This document shows positions 12,534-12,616 of a stretch of 12,616 bases of DNA, one piece after another. The notes beneath the pieces are model-generated. The model was not told the DNA's origin. It saw only the letters and a list, made by a program, of their open reading frames with translations, and did not search any database. Numbering within the stretch: the stretch's first letter is position 1; every line of letters starts with the position of its first letter. The translations under genes and the position numbers were made by a program. Location of the stretch: NCBI GenBank assembly GCA_964392615.1, contig CAYMRB010000302.1, positions 1-12,616 of the forward strand. The letters run 5' to 3'. This DNA comes from CAYMRB01 sp964392615 (GTDB lineage: Bacteria > Planctomycetota > UBA8108).

Positions 12534-12616
12534 AAACGGTCAGTTGTCGAGGCCGTCGGGAACCGCGTCGTTGTCGTCGTCGTCGTCGCAGGCGTCGCCG
12601 TCGCCATCGCCGTCGG
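11544..12616 (-). repeat. Coding tandem repeat array (TSP3 type, roughly 70-115 bp per unit)
   Basis: Ten repeat units plus a partial one are marked on the plus strand by recurring TCGCAGGCGTCGCCGA and GCAGTTGTCGTC-like words, encoding GDACD and DDNC. Two units (around 12180-12280) are shorter because the NC of one follows the VCD of the previous directly. Divergence between units is moderate, so this is an old protein repeat rather than a recent DNA expansion. Confidence 0.85.
12540..12616 (-). CDS. Upstream part of the same TSP3-repeat protein, ending at the in-frame TGA (partial)
   Basis: From the right edge the reverse strand reads 24 codons of TSP3 repeat (DGDGDGDACDDDDDNDAVPD, then GLDN) and then TGA at 12542-12540. 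The next codons, PFVPNTDQLDND, continue the repeat without a change of frame. The TGA stands exactly where DNCP repeats have the first Cys (TGC or TGT). One base explains it: T at plus-strand position 12540 where the other repeats have G. The 5' part of the gene, with any signal peptide, is outside the window. Confidence 0.65.
   Translation of the reverse strand, partial: DGDGDGDACDDDDDNDAVPDGLDN

Noticed and set aside
12540..12542. Selenocysteine or a reassigned UGA codon
   Set aside because: UGA replaces Cys, which would fit selenocysteine, but I see no convincing hairpin just after it and a structural TSP3 Cys is an unlikely site. Reassignment is unlikely because TGA clearly ends at least five other genes here.
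11544..12616. CRISPR array
   Set aside because: The regular spacing comes from coding repeats that translate in one frame to TSP3 units. Unit lengths vary and the repeats are imperfect.

Overview
The window is a G+C-rich bacterial segment. Two secreted proteins carry thrombospondin type 3 (TSP3) calcium-binding repeats followed by a dockerin-like two-loop domain and a short Cys-containing tail. From general knowledge this combination is common in large secreted proteins of Planctomycetota; Myxococcota or a related uncultured lineage remain possible. The assignment is an inference from protein architecture, because there is no rRNA or other marker gene here.

Layout. (a) 1-600, minus strand: the start of a precorrin-2 dehydrogenase (siroheme synthase N-domain) gene runs off the left edge. 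Its upstream region carries a well-spaced sigma70-type promoter, a short Cys-containing leader ORF with a good ribosome binding site, two competing RNA pairings and a clear intrinsic terminator, i.e. the parts of a transcription attenuator. (b) 968-4985, plus strand: an apparent transcription unit with a Tat-exported protein of unknown function, three tandem phage-tail-collar (microcystin-dependent protein-like) genes, a possible 26-codon ORF, and a secreted TSP3/dockerin-like protein. No other phage gene is present, so this looks like a host accessory cluster. (c) 5034-7334, minus strand: a TPR-bacilliredoxin fusion gene and, 12 nt downstream, a DUF819 membrane protein. (d) 7539-9068, plus strand: a secreted M28 metallopeptidase, divergent from (c). 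(e) 9258-9860, plus strand: a Mn-type superoxide dismutase whose 3' end overlaps by 13 bp the convergent gene 9848-11224. That gene encodes a threonyl-tRNA synthetase-like protein that appears to have lost the catalytic and editing residues. (f) 11274-12616, minus strand: a long TSP3-repeat protein ending in a dockerin-like domain and running off the right edge. Its repeat array is interrupted by an in-frame TGA exactly where a conserved Cys codon is expected.

Possible joint roles: redox defence (superoxide dismutase, bacilliredoxin), a secreted or surface calcium-binding protein set (two TSP3/dockerin-like proteins, M28 peptidase, Tat protein) and tetrapyrrole/sulfur metabolism (precorrin-2 dehydrogenase). 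The best candidates for something new are the putative attenuator at 312-594, the Tat protein plus triple tail-collar cluster, the degenerate ThrRS-like protein, and the nonsense codon in the TSP3 array.
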